From: Limisphaera sp.
GTDB taxonomy: Bacteria > Verrucomicrobiota > Verrucomicrobiia > Limisphaerales > Limisphaeraceae
DNA length: 64,000 nt
Direction of reading: 5' to 3'
Assembly (NCBI GenBank): GCA_025057755.1
Contig: JANWVC010000013.1
Location: forward strand, 168,887 to 232,886
The position numbers and the translations under genes are program-made. This document shows positions 57,671-64,000 of the stretch, piece by piece (within the stretch, counting starts at the first letter, position 1; every line of letters begins with the position of its first letter). The notes beneath the pieces were generated by a model. The model was not told the origin of the DNA. It saw nothing but the letters and a program-made list of their open reading frames with translations, and did not search any database.

Positions 57671-59320
57671 TCACCCTGCCGACCCCGCGCGCTCCGTTCG
57701 CGCGTCTATTGTGGTCCGGATGGGAAACGTTATGGTGAATCGGGCCCCCTTTCCAAGCTCCGACTCCACCCGAACCCGCCCGCCGTATAGCTCAGTATTA
57801 TGTTTCACAATAGCCAAACCCAAACCCGTGCCCTTGGGCCGCATCGTAAAATAAGGTTCAAAAATCCGTTCCACCTTGTCCGCAGGGATCCCGGGACCAT
57901 TATCTCGCACCGACAATTCCAGCATCGACTCCGAACACCACCGGGCCGTCACCACTACCTCGCCCCCGCCATCCAACACATCCCGCGCGTTCTGCAACAA
58001 GTTCGTCAAAATATCATCCAAATGACGCGGCTGCATCAATAGCACAGGCAAGGGATCCTCGAGCTCCACCCGCACCCGAATGCCAGTCTCCAACCCTGGA
58101 GGAAATACGCGCGCCACAGCGCGCTCCACCGCTTCGCGCACGTCCACTTTCTCCACGCGTCCCTCGCTCAATTCCGCATAACCCATCACCTGGGTAATGA
58201 TCCGATCCGCCTTCTCGACCTCTTCCTGAATCAGCTCCAGCGAAGTGACAGCCGCGGGATTTTGACTAACCTGCCGCTGCAAGGCAAAAGCCGCATTGTT
58301 AATGATCGCCAGCGGGTTCTTGATTTGATGCGCAAATTCTGCCGCCAAACGACCCGCAGCATGCAGCTGGGCTGTCCGAGCGGCAAACTCCTTCGCTTCC
58401 TCCTCCGCCTGACGCTGTCGTGCCGCCAATACTTGCACACCATAACAGCAGAAGGTCAGCAACCACAAAATCACCAATCGCAATAAAAATGGCTCGCCTG
58501 CCACCTCCACCGCAGGTTCGGTTTGCACCACATACCGCGAAAGCGGTAGCAAACGATTTAACTCCTCTGCCAACATATGGCGCAAAGCCTCTTCCTGCCC
58601 CACCTGCCGTGCCAGCCCCCGCAGCCGCTCGCGTGCGCTTTCACTCAACCGTTGCCACAATAACCGACTTAATGTGTCTTGAGACAACTCCAAACGCGCA
58701 ACCACCGCGTAAGGATCAGGAATGTCCTGCGGCCGCACCGGGGGAATCGCCTTCCGCTGCGCACGAGGCGGCAGTTGCGGCACCGGCAATTCCTGACTCC
58801 GTAAACCCGGCTCCACTAGCCCGGCCACCAAAAAAAAACCGCTAAGCATCAAATTCAACACCACCTGCGGCGTAGCCAGCGGAATGCAAATCGCATTCAA
58901 CACAATCAACGCCGGGAAAACCCAATACAACACACTATCAAAACCCCCCGTCAGAACAGTCAACCCTCCAAGAAACAAACCGTCGGCAAAACCCAGCACA
59001 AACGACAACCACTGGACCGTGCCCGGCGGAAAGCGGCGAACCCAGAAGAAAACCAGCCAAGAGACAACACTCAAACCCGCATAAACAAAGAAAAACTCTC
59101 GCAGCGTTTCCCACACCACGCCAAACGAAGATTCGGGCTCATCCGTCCATGGCGCCCGCAGCAAATAATGATAAACCGCCGCCAGAATCACCAGTTTGGC
59201 CGGTAGGATCACCTCCCGCTGCAATCGTTGTACGCGCCCGTCCTGCTGCGCAGCCGCCACCTGGGGCGCCTCCAACAAGCGCGAAAGCCGGACCAACCAG
59301 GTTTTCAAACCCTCAGTCAT
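57671..59320 (-). CDS. Membrane sensor histidine kinase, partner of the NtrC-type regulator
   Basis: A 549-residue kinase. About five to six transmembrane helices (about 45-180), then an extracytoplasmic or linker region with a Pro-rich stretch (about 190-290), one more helix (about 290-310) and a short coiled coil. The HisKA domain has the phospho-acceptor His near residue 330 in EFAHQIKNPL, and the ATPase domain has N (LLQNARDVL), G1 (DNGPGIPADK) and G2 (GTGLGLAIV) boxes. All needed residues are present. The ATG overlaps the coaC stop (ATGA). The sensed signal is unknown; the polytopic N-terminus suggests an intramembrane or small-molecule cue. Confidence 0.93.
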   Translation of the reverse strand: MTEGLKTWLVRLSRLLEAPQVAAAQQDGRVQRLQREVILPAKLVILAAVYHYLLRAPWTDEPESSFGVVWETLREFFFVYAGLSVVSWLVFFWVRRFPPGTVQWLSFVLGFADGLFLGGLTVLTGGFDSVLYWVFPALIVLNAICIPLATPQVVLNLMLSGFFLVAGLVEPGLRSQELPVPQLPPRAQRKAIPPVRPQDIPDPYAVVARLELSQDTLSRLLWQRLSESARERLRGLARQVGQEEALRHMLAEELNRLLPLSRYVVQTEPAVEVAGEPFLLRLVILWLLTFCCYGVQVLAARQRQAEEEAKEFAARTAQLHAAGRLAAEFAHQIKNPLAIINNAAFALQRQVSQNPAAVTSLELIQEEVEKADRIITQVMGYAELSEGRVEKVDVREAVERAVARVFPPGLETGIRVRVELEDPLPVLLMQPRHLDDILTNLLQNARDVLDGGGEVVVTARWCSESMLELSVRDNGPGIPADKVERIFEPYFTMRPKGTGLGLAIVKHNTELYGGRVRVESELGKGARFTITFPIRTTIDARTERAGSAG

Positions 59321-59907
59321 CCCGCCGGTAAGCCACACGACCCGGCTCCCGCCGGACCGGTCCCGAGCCGCTCCAATACACGCGCCGCAATCTGCTCAAT
59401 CGGCCAAAGCCGACCGATGCCTTCATACCCGCAAGCCAACAAACCACTGTCCGGCCCCAGAAACTCCACTCCACGACGTCGCAACAAGTCCACGTTGGCC
59501 TGCGTCGCCGGATGGAACCACATCTTGCCATTCATCGCCGGAGCCACCAAAACCGGTTTGTCCGGCGGCAACGCCAATGCCACGCAGGTCAACGCGTCGT
59601 CCGCCAGCCCGTGAGCCAGCCGCGCCAATGTGTGAGCCGTCGCCGGCGCAACCAGTAAAAGATCTGCCTCATCCGCCCATTGAATGTGCGTAGGCTGCCA
59701 ACCCTCCGCCGCGTCGTACAGATCCGTCACCACCGGATTTCGCGACAACGTCCGAAACGGCACCGGCGTCACAAAACGCTGCGCATCGGCCGTCAAAACA
59801 ACCCGCACCTGACACCCAGACTTCACCAACAAACTGCAAAGATCCACCGCCCGATGCGCTGCAATCGAGCCCGTTACACCCAACACCACGTTGCCACGGT
59901 TGTTCAT
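59317..59907 (-). CDS. coaC: Phosphopantothenoylcysteine decarboxylase domain flavoprotein (CoaC type)
   Basis: A 196-residue HFCD-family flavoprotein that decarboxylates 4'-phosphopantothenoylcysteine in coenzyme A synthesis. Features: GVTGSIAAHRAVDL, the catalytic His in HIQWADEAD, LLVAPATAHTLARLAHGLADD (usually PATANT), APAMNGKMW and the substrate-clamp Cys in LLACGYEGIGRL (usually ACGDEG). Most bacteria have a CoaBC fusion of about 400 residues; here the CoaB half is missing and must be encoded elsewhere. The ATG at 59907 (MNNRGNVVLG) starts right at the domain; the frame opens at 59961. Confidence 0.9.
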   Translation of the reverse strand: MNNRGNVVLGVTGSIAAHRAVDLCSLLVKSGCQVRVVLTADAQRFVTPVPFRTLSRNPVVTDLYDAAEGWQPTHIQWADEADLLLVAPATAHTLARLAHGLADDALTCVALALPPDKPVLVAPAMNGKMWFHPATQANVDLLRRRGVEFLGPDSGLLACGYEGIGRLWPIEQIAARVLERLGTGPAGAGSCGLPAG

Positions 59908-59995
59908 GCCACCATTCCGCGTTGCCACCCGAAATCGCTCCGCCCTCATGCCACCCCTCACCCGACCCTGCCCAAGCTGCCCGGTCTCAGCCCTG

Positions 59996-60688
59996 TCAAA
60001 ACCCAGACAGCTTCTGCCGCAACGTACGCAACTTCTCCGCTTCCAAAATCGCCTCCAACCGCATTACATCCTCCGCAATGGTCCCGCTCAAAATTAGATA
60101 ATCAAATTCCCGCCACCGAGCAATTTCAGTTCGCGCCATCGCCAACCGCCGCTGAATCACAGGCTCGGATTCCGTCCCTCGCCGACGCAATCGGGCTTCA
60201 AGTTCGTGCACCGACGGCGGCGTCAAAAATACCGTTACAAGCGCCCGGCCCAGCCAGGCCTCCTCTCGCGCCCGTGCCCGAATAGCAGCCGCCCCTTGCA
60301 CGTCCACGTTCAACAACACGTCCCGACCCGAGGCCAACCGATCCTGCACCTCCCGGCGCAACGTGCCATACCCATGGCCATACACCGTGGCGTGCTCCAA
60401 AAACTCCCCAGCCGCCAGCTTCTGCGCAAACGATGCCGCGTCCAAGAAATGATAGTCCACGCCGTCACGTTCCCCCGCACGCGGCGGCCGCGTAGTGCAA
60501 GTCACAACGCGCGTCAAACCAGCCCGACGCTTTAACAACTCCTGACACAACGTCGTCTTGCCCGCCCCCGACGGCGCCGACAATAACAACAATATGTTCC
60601 CTGTGCCCTTGCCGACCGGACCCAACTTTTCCCGAGCCGGCTCCGGCAGCGCCCCGGTTCCTGACTCACCCTCTTCGTACTGCATCAT
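59996..60688 (-). CDS. gmk: Guanylate kinase
   Basis: A 230-residue enzyme phosphorylating GMP to GDP. The P-loop LSAPSGAGKTTL, the GMP-binding TTRPPRAGERDGVDYHFL and the LNVDVQGAAAIR segment are intact. Compared with E. coli it has about 25 extra residues before the P-loop. The ATG at 60688 overlaps the yicC stop (ATGA), so it is translated with yicC; the open frame further upstream lies inside yicC. yicC-gmk is a conserved pair in many bacteria, usually followed by rpoZ; here coaC follows, as in loci where rpoZ sits between gmk and coaBC. Confidence 0.95.
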   Translation of the reverse strand: MMQYEEGESGTGALPEPAREKLGPVGKGTGNILLLLSAPSGAGKTTLCQELLKRRAGLTRVVTCTTRPPRAGERDGVDYHFLDAASFAQKLAAGEFLEHATVYGHGYGTLRREVQDRLASGRDVLLNVDVQGAAAIRARAREEAWLGRALVTVFLTPPSVHELEARLRRRGTESEPVIQRRLAMARTEIARWREFDYLILSGTIAEDVMRLEAILEAEKLRTLRQKLSGF

Positions 60689-61575
60689 TCCACGTTCTGT
60701 ACCTGCTCGCGAAAACGATCCAACTCGGCCTTCAACCGCACCACCTCCCGGCTGATGCTCGCATCGTTGGCCTTGACCCCAAGTGTGTTTACCTCGCGGT
60801 ACATCTCCTGTGCCAAAAAATCCAGTGTTCGGCCCACCGGTTGCCGACTCCTCCGACACTGCTCAAATTGCCGAAAATGACTCTCCAGTCGCGTCAACTC
60901 TTCCGTGATGTCACAACGCTCAGCAAACAGAACGACTTCCTTCAACAGACGCTCATCCTGCTCGCTCACCCCCGGCAACCCGGCGGCTCGAACCCGATCC
61001 AACAATTGCCTGCGATACCGCTCTGCCGCCCCTGCTGCGCGCGCCCGGATCCGGGCCACAGAACGTCGCATTCGCTCGATCCGCCGCACCAAATCCCTCT
61101 CCAAATGCGCCCCTTCGCGCTCCCGCATCCGTAACAATCCTTCCAACGCCTGGTCCAACGCCTTCCGAGCCACCGGCCAAAGCTTGGCCCATGCCACCCC
61201 CATCCCATTGTTCTGAAACAAACCCGGCACCCGCATCAAATGATCCAAACTCACTGACCCGGCCAATCCCAGCCGCCGCGCCAGCCGTTGCAGCGCTCGG
61301 ACCCAGGCTTCCGCCACAACCGGATCCAATCGCGGGGCCAACCAGCGCGGATTCAAAAACTCTACCACCACCCGACCCTGCACCCGCCCCCGCTCCACCC
61401 GGCGCCCGATCCATTCCCGCATCGGACCCTCCAACACATCCCAGTCCCGCGGCAATGCGAGATGAATCTCACCCTGACGGCGATTGACCGAGGTCAACTC
61501 CACCGTCACACGCAAACCTTGCCCCTGACTAACACCGCGCCCATGTCCCGTCATGGACCTCATACACCGCAGCAT
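60685..61575 (-). CDS. yicC: YicC-family endoribonuclease
   Basis: A 296-residue YicC/YloC-family protein, shown in E. coli to be an endoribonuclease. The N-terminal MRSMTGHGRG, the E-x-x-S-V-N-R-R strand, the central coiled coil and the C-terminal block GRTLDFLAQEMYREVNTLGVKANDASISREVVRLKAELDRFREQVQNVE-like ending are all clear (shown here as positions 245-296). The ATG at 61575 has a GAAGGCGG site just upstream; the second ATG at 61563 would give the more usual MRSMTG start. First gene of the minus-strand run to 54.1 kb. Confidence 0.94.
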   Translation of the reverse strand: MLRCMRSMTGHGRGVSQGQGLRVTVELTSVNRRQGEIHLALPRDWDVLEGPMREWIGRRVERGRVQGRVVVEFLNPRWLAPRLDPVVAEAWVRALQRLARRLGLAGSVSLDHLMRVPGLFQNNGMGVAWAKLWPVARKALDQALEGLLRMREREGAHLERDLVRRIERMRRSVARIRARAAGAAERYRRQLLDRVRAAGLPGVSEQDERLLKEVVLFAERCDITEELTRLESHFRQFEQCRRSRQPVGRTLDFLAQEMYREVNTLGVKANDASISREVVRLKAELDRFREQVQNVE

Positions 61576-62373
61576 GCACCGCCTTCACTGACTTGTCGAA
61601 CGTCCAATGACCCCAAAGCTAACCTTGTCTCAATGACCATGACCCCTGGCCCCTCCAACCATCCTCCGACCGGCTTCCCTCACCGCTTCGTCCGAAACAC
61701 ACGCCTGCATCAGCCCTCTACAAGAGTCGCATCTCAATTGCACCAAACGCCCCATCTGAAGCCCGCACTGCCCAAATGCCCCGCCGACGGCGGCTCGAGA
61801 AACCCCGCCCACTCCAATCCTTCACACGCCCATCCGCGAACACCCAGGGCAGCCCAGGGATCTTCCACCCCAAACGTCACTACACTGGTTCCGGGGCAAA
61901 CAGGGACGGATGATTCCTCCACCCAGAGGGACACCATTTCTTTCACATTTTGCAAACGCTCCGTCCACGATTTTGCCCTGCAAGGTGGTGCCCGCTAGCT
62001 CCTACACCACTAAACAACATTACGTTTGATCGAAAGCATGCGGTCAGCGCTTTCATCTTTCGGGAATTAAACGCCGCTGCGCTGATGGTAAGCCCCACCC
62101 CTCAACGACGAGGCAACACAAGAGTGGTGGTGGGCAACCCTATAACCGCGCGGGCATCCCAAATCGTCGCTCCGCAATCCCGCCCGGCGCGGTGGGTGGT
62201 CGAGCTTCCCTGCTACAACCCGCCAGTCCGCCGAAGCGCTTGGCGAAGGCAGGGAGCCTCCAGATTATTATTTTGATCTCTTGATAAAACAACGCTCGAC
62301 CTATGAAACACCAGCACCTCTGGTGCATGTGTTCTCTCCAGCCATAGCGTAATGCCCTCCTTGGTTACACCTA
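61576..62373. other. Intergenic region upstream of yicC
   Basis: About 800 bases with no recognisable gene on either strand. It separates the conserved operon from the IS-associated accessory end of the window. No clear promoter pair or RNA fold was seen. Confidence 0.35.
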
Positions 62374-62718
62374 CTAGCTGTTTTGCGCTGCCTTGTGCCC
62401 CCACCACATCCCAAGCACGCACTCGTAATTGGTGTTCTGCACCCTGAAGTGGTTTGTGAAGGGAAACACGTCAGCCACTGCTGGGTGCGGGTTGGTGATT
62501 ACCCCGTAAGTCACATAACGTTGCCGAGCTTTTTGCAAGACGACATGCGCGTTGTACCGATAAGCTCGCTTCATTGCCTTGAGGCGAAAATATGCACCGA
62601 GTCCGAAACCGGCTAAAATGAGCACGCACAGAATACGCACGAGCAGAACCAGCCAGCCAGCCGCCGCGCTGTTGACGGTTCGCCGATGCAGAACTTGTGG
62701 CCCACCCTCGCAGGTCAT
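62374..62718 (-). CDS. Small single-helix membrane protein of unknown function
   Basis: About 114 residues. The ATG at 62718 has a strong GGAGG ribosome-binding site six bases upstream, the best evidence that it is real. One transmembrane helix (about 20-45) is followed by a basic stretch and a small globular part with RYVTYGVITNPHPAVADVF and NYECVLGMWWG. Its ATG overlaps the stop of the frame coming from the IS side (ATGA), so it was the downstream member of a coupled pair whose first gene has been cut by the IS630 insertion. No family recognised. Confidence 0.55.
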   Translation of the reverse strand: MTCEGGPQVLHRRTVNSAAAGWLVLLVRILCVLILAGFGLGAYFRLKAMKRAYRYNAHVVLQKARQRYVTYGVITNPHPAVADVFPFTNHFRVQNTNYECVLGMWWGHKAAQNS

Positions 62719-62951
62719 TGGACGCCTCCAACTTCCTGCTCGTGTCGTGTCGCTCCGCGCGACAAACCGCAGGACGAAATGATGGCGGAAACGTAATGTC
62801 TGCAATTACGAAATGCGCGATACGGCGTTCCCTCCCACGTAGCCTTGAAGTGGTCCGCGCATTGAATTATTCGATCGAGTGTCGCATCACAGCATTTTCC
62901 TCCACGCTTATCCTTGAACTTCCCCGTTTTTCGGATGCTATCGACATTCGC
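62715..62951 (-). pseudogene. 3' remnant of a gene interrupted by the IS630 element
   Basis: An open frame of about 79 residues enters from the left end of the IS and ends at 62715, overlapping the start of the small membrane protein. It reads CDATLDRIIQCADHF and then YRAFRNCRHYVSAIISSCG. The N-C-x-H/x-Y/F-V pattern resembles the Cys loop of papain-like or NlpC/LRAT-type proteins, but that is weak. No start codon with a ribosome-binding site exists between the IS end and this segment; the 5' part would lie beyond the element, outside the window. Confidence 0.4.
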
Positions 62952-62967
62952 ATAAATAAGTAACATA
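62952..62967 (+). repeat. Left terminal inverted repeat of the IS630 element
   Basis: ATAAATAAGTAACATA; pairs with the inverse of 63985-64000 at 14 of 16 positions (differences at the 8th and 15th bases). Confidence 0.75.
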
Positions 62968-62977
62968 ATCCTCCCGC

Positions 62978-63454
62978 ATGAACACCCAGATCAAGCGGGA
63001 TCTCGAAGGCATGGAACACCGGCGGCAGCAGGGCATGCGCCTTTTGGCCCAAGGCCTGAGCCAGGCGGAGGTGGCCCGGCGCTGCGGCGTCAGTCGCGTC
63101 AGCGTCTGGCGCTGGGAACAACGGCGGCGGCGCGTCGGCCCCGGCGCCTGGAAACGCCGGCCATTGGGGCGTCCGCCCAAGCTCAAGGCCGCCGACCTGC
63201 AGCGATTGGAGAAGGCCCTGCTGCAGGGCGCGCAGGCGCACGGGTTTCCCAACGATCTGTGGACCTTGCGCCGGGTGGCCGAAGTGATCCGCCGCCAGAG
63301 CGGCGTCCGCTTGCATCCGGGGCATGTCTGGCGACTGTTGGGTCGCTTGGGCTGGAGTCTGCAACGACCGGCCGCCCGGGCCAGGCAACGGGACGAGGCG
63401 GCCATTGCCCGGTGGAAGAAACACACCTGGCCGGCGCTAAAAAAAAAGCCCTGA
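62978..63454 (+). CDS. IS630 transposase, upstream frame (DNA-binding part)
   Basis: 158 residues. A helix-turn-helix at about 20-50 (LAQGLSQAEVARRCGVSRVSVWRWEQ) and a second helical domain with GRPPKLKAADLQRLEKAL and a winged-helix-like VRLHPGHVWRLLGRLGWSLQRP, the usual bipartite DNA-binding region of IS630/Tc1-like transposases. The frame ends with a TGA just after nine A residues (63439-63447). The catalytic part continues in the -1 frame, so on its own this product is only the DNA-binding half and may act as an inhibitor. Confidence 0.88.
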   Translation: MNTQIKRDLEGMEHRRQQGMRLLAQGLSQAEVARRCGVSRVSVWRWEQRRRRVGPGAWKRRPLGRPPKLKAADLQRLEKALLQGAQAHGFPNDLWTLRRVAEVIRRQSGVRLHPGHVWRLLGRLGWSLQRPAARARQRDEAAIARWKKHTWPALKKKP

Positions 63455-63981
63455 CCGAAGGCCGTACGCTGGTCTTTGTGGACGAAAGCGGGCTGTCGGA
63501 ACGGCCCAGTGTGGTGCGGACCTGGGCGCCGCGGGGTCAGACGCCCCAACTGACATTCAGTCATGCTTGGGGAAAACTTTCGGTGATCGCAGGCATCAGT
63601 TGGTGGGAGTTCTACTTTCGGCTCTATCGGGGCAGCATCAAAGCGGCGCAGGCGGTGGACTTTTTGGGTCATCTGCGTCGGCAGGGGGCCGGTCGGCTGT
63701 TGGTCATCTGGGATGGGCTGGCGGTGCATCGCAGTCGGCGCGTGCGCGCTTATGTGGAAGGCTTGGCTGGGGAGGGGGTGTTGGCGCAGCTGCCGGCCTA
63801 CGCACCGGAACTCAATCCGGCCGAATCCATCTGGGGTCCTCTCAAAGGCCACGCCCTGGCCAACTTCTGTCCCAGAGACATCCCGCATCTGAGCCGGGAG
63901 GCCCGGCGCCAGTTGCGGCGCAGCCAGCGGCGCCAGCGTTTGATTCGGGCCTTCTGGCAGCAAGCGGAACTCCCTTTGTAA
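63259..63981 (+). CDS. IS630 transposase, downstream frame (DDE catalytic part), made by -1 frameshifting
   Basis: The catalytic domain is encoded from the A-run onward: VFVDESGLS (first Asp), LLVIWDGLAVH (second Asp) and YAPELNPAESIWGPLKGH (Glu), the D-D-E triad of the IS630 family, followed by a basic tail. It has no good start of its own near the domain; the frame is -1 relative to the upstream part, and A-AAA-AAA within the nine-A run (63439-63447) is a classic slippery site. The fused product would be about 334 residues, normal for the family. The coordinates given are of the open frame; the meaningful part begins at about 63448. Confidence 0.88.
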   Translation: MDLAPGGRSDPPPERRPLASGACLATVGSLGLESATTGRPGQATGRGGHCPVEETHLAGAKKKALTEGRTLVFVDESGLSERPSVVRTWAPRGQTPQLTFSHAWGKLSVIAGISWWEFYFRLYRGSIKAAQAVDFLGHLRRQGAGRLLVIWDGLAVHRSRRVRAYVEGLAGEGVLAQLPAYAPELNPAESIWGPLKGHALANFCPRDIPHLSREARRQLRRSQRRQRLIRAFWQQAELPL

Positions 63982-63984
63982 CCC

Positions 63985-64000
63985 TGTGTTACCTATTTAT
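63985..64000 (-). repeat. Right terminal inverted repeat of the IS630 element
   Basis: TGTGTTACCTATTTAT, four bases after the transposase stop and running to the last base of the window; inverse of the left repeat with two mismatches. It may continue beyond the window. Confidence 0.7.

Larger units (their letters stand above)
62952..64000 (+). mobile_element. IS630-family insertion sequence
   Basis: About 1049 bases from a left end at 62952 to the window edge. It contains a two-frame transposase and matching ends: ATAAATAAGTAACATA (62952-62967) and the inverse of it, TGTGTTACCTATTTAT (63985-64000), with 14 of 16 positions agreeing. IS630 elements insert at TA. The right end coincides with the last bases of the window, so the exact boundary and the target duplication cannot be checked. 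Confidence 0.88.

Noticed and set aside
1..64000. CRISPR arrays or long direct repeats
   Set aside because: No regularly spaced repeats were seen; repetition is limited to the IS ends and low-complexity coding stretches.

Overview
The window reads as a chromosomal segment of a Gram-negative bacterium, most probably of the Verrucomicrobiota (perhaps the Limisphaerales/Pedosphaera side). This assignment is inference from gene content: a topoisomerase IV B subunit of the Bacteroidetes/Verrucomicrobia style (now decayed), a fused SecDF, LpxI for lipid A, a squalene/hopanoid enzyme, a zinc-ribbon Ser/Thr kinase and large secreted regulatory-like-domain proteins. No rRNA, tRNA or CRISPR array was seen. 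Genes are moderately GC-rich and use many GTG and TTG starts.

Layout. 0-8.8 kb: trigger factor (minus), a secreted PhoPQ-activated-type hydrolase, a PfkB sugar kinase, a large unknown lipoprotein (minus), then a broken DUF2961/GH172 gene. 8.8-14.8 kb: glgA and serS (minus), a frameshifted cupin, a small Cys-tailed membrane protein and a heavily decayed parE. 14.8-20.2 kb: M3 oligopeptidase lipoprotein; a discoidin-domain protein coupled to an Agl23-like membrane glycosyltransferase (minus); a LysM protein. 20.4-27.7 kb: a gltB-gltD-carA operon (minus), nitrogen assimilation feeding carbamoyl phosphate, with a palindrome and a hairpin in the gltB leader. 28.6-33.3 kb: a minus-strand run of sppA, a dead upp, lpxI and three uncharacterised proteins. 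34.2-38.1 kb: secreted CarboxypepD_reg-like protein, Ser/Thr kinase with a candidate leaderless promoter, dolichol-phosphate-mannose-type glycosyltransferase. 38.4-44.8 kb: plus-strand operon yajC-secDF-terC-exoD-recJ. 44.9-53.7 kb: CPA2 antiporter (minus), ispD-uvrA (plus), uvrB (minus). 54-61.6 kb: tightly packed minus-strand operon yicC-gmk-coaC-histidine kinase-NtrC regulator-small membrane protein-squalene synthase family enzyme-DEDD exonuclease, with four ATGA-type overlaps or close couplings. 62.4-64 kb: a small membrane protein, a truncated gene and an IS630-family element that reaches the window edge.

Two window-scale patterns stand out. First, four genes in about 25 kb (7.6-32.1 kb) are visibly decaying: GH172, cupin, parE and upp. 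Second, the top strand becomes strongly C-rich and G-poor from about 45 to 61 kb whichever strand is coding. I did not find a clearly new defence or biosynthetic system. The best candidates for new biology are the unknown proteins next to LpxI, the two-component pair embedded in a housekeeping/hopanoid operon, and the leader elements of gltB and the kinase.
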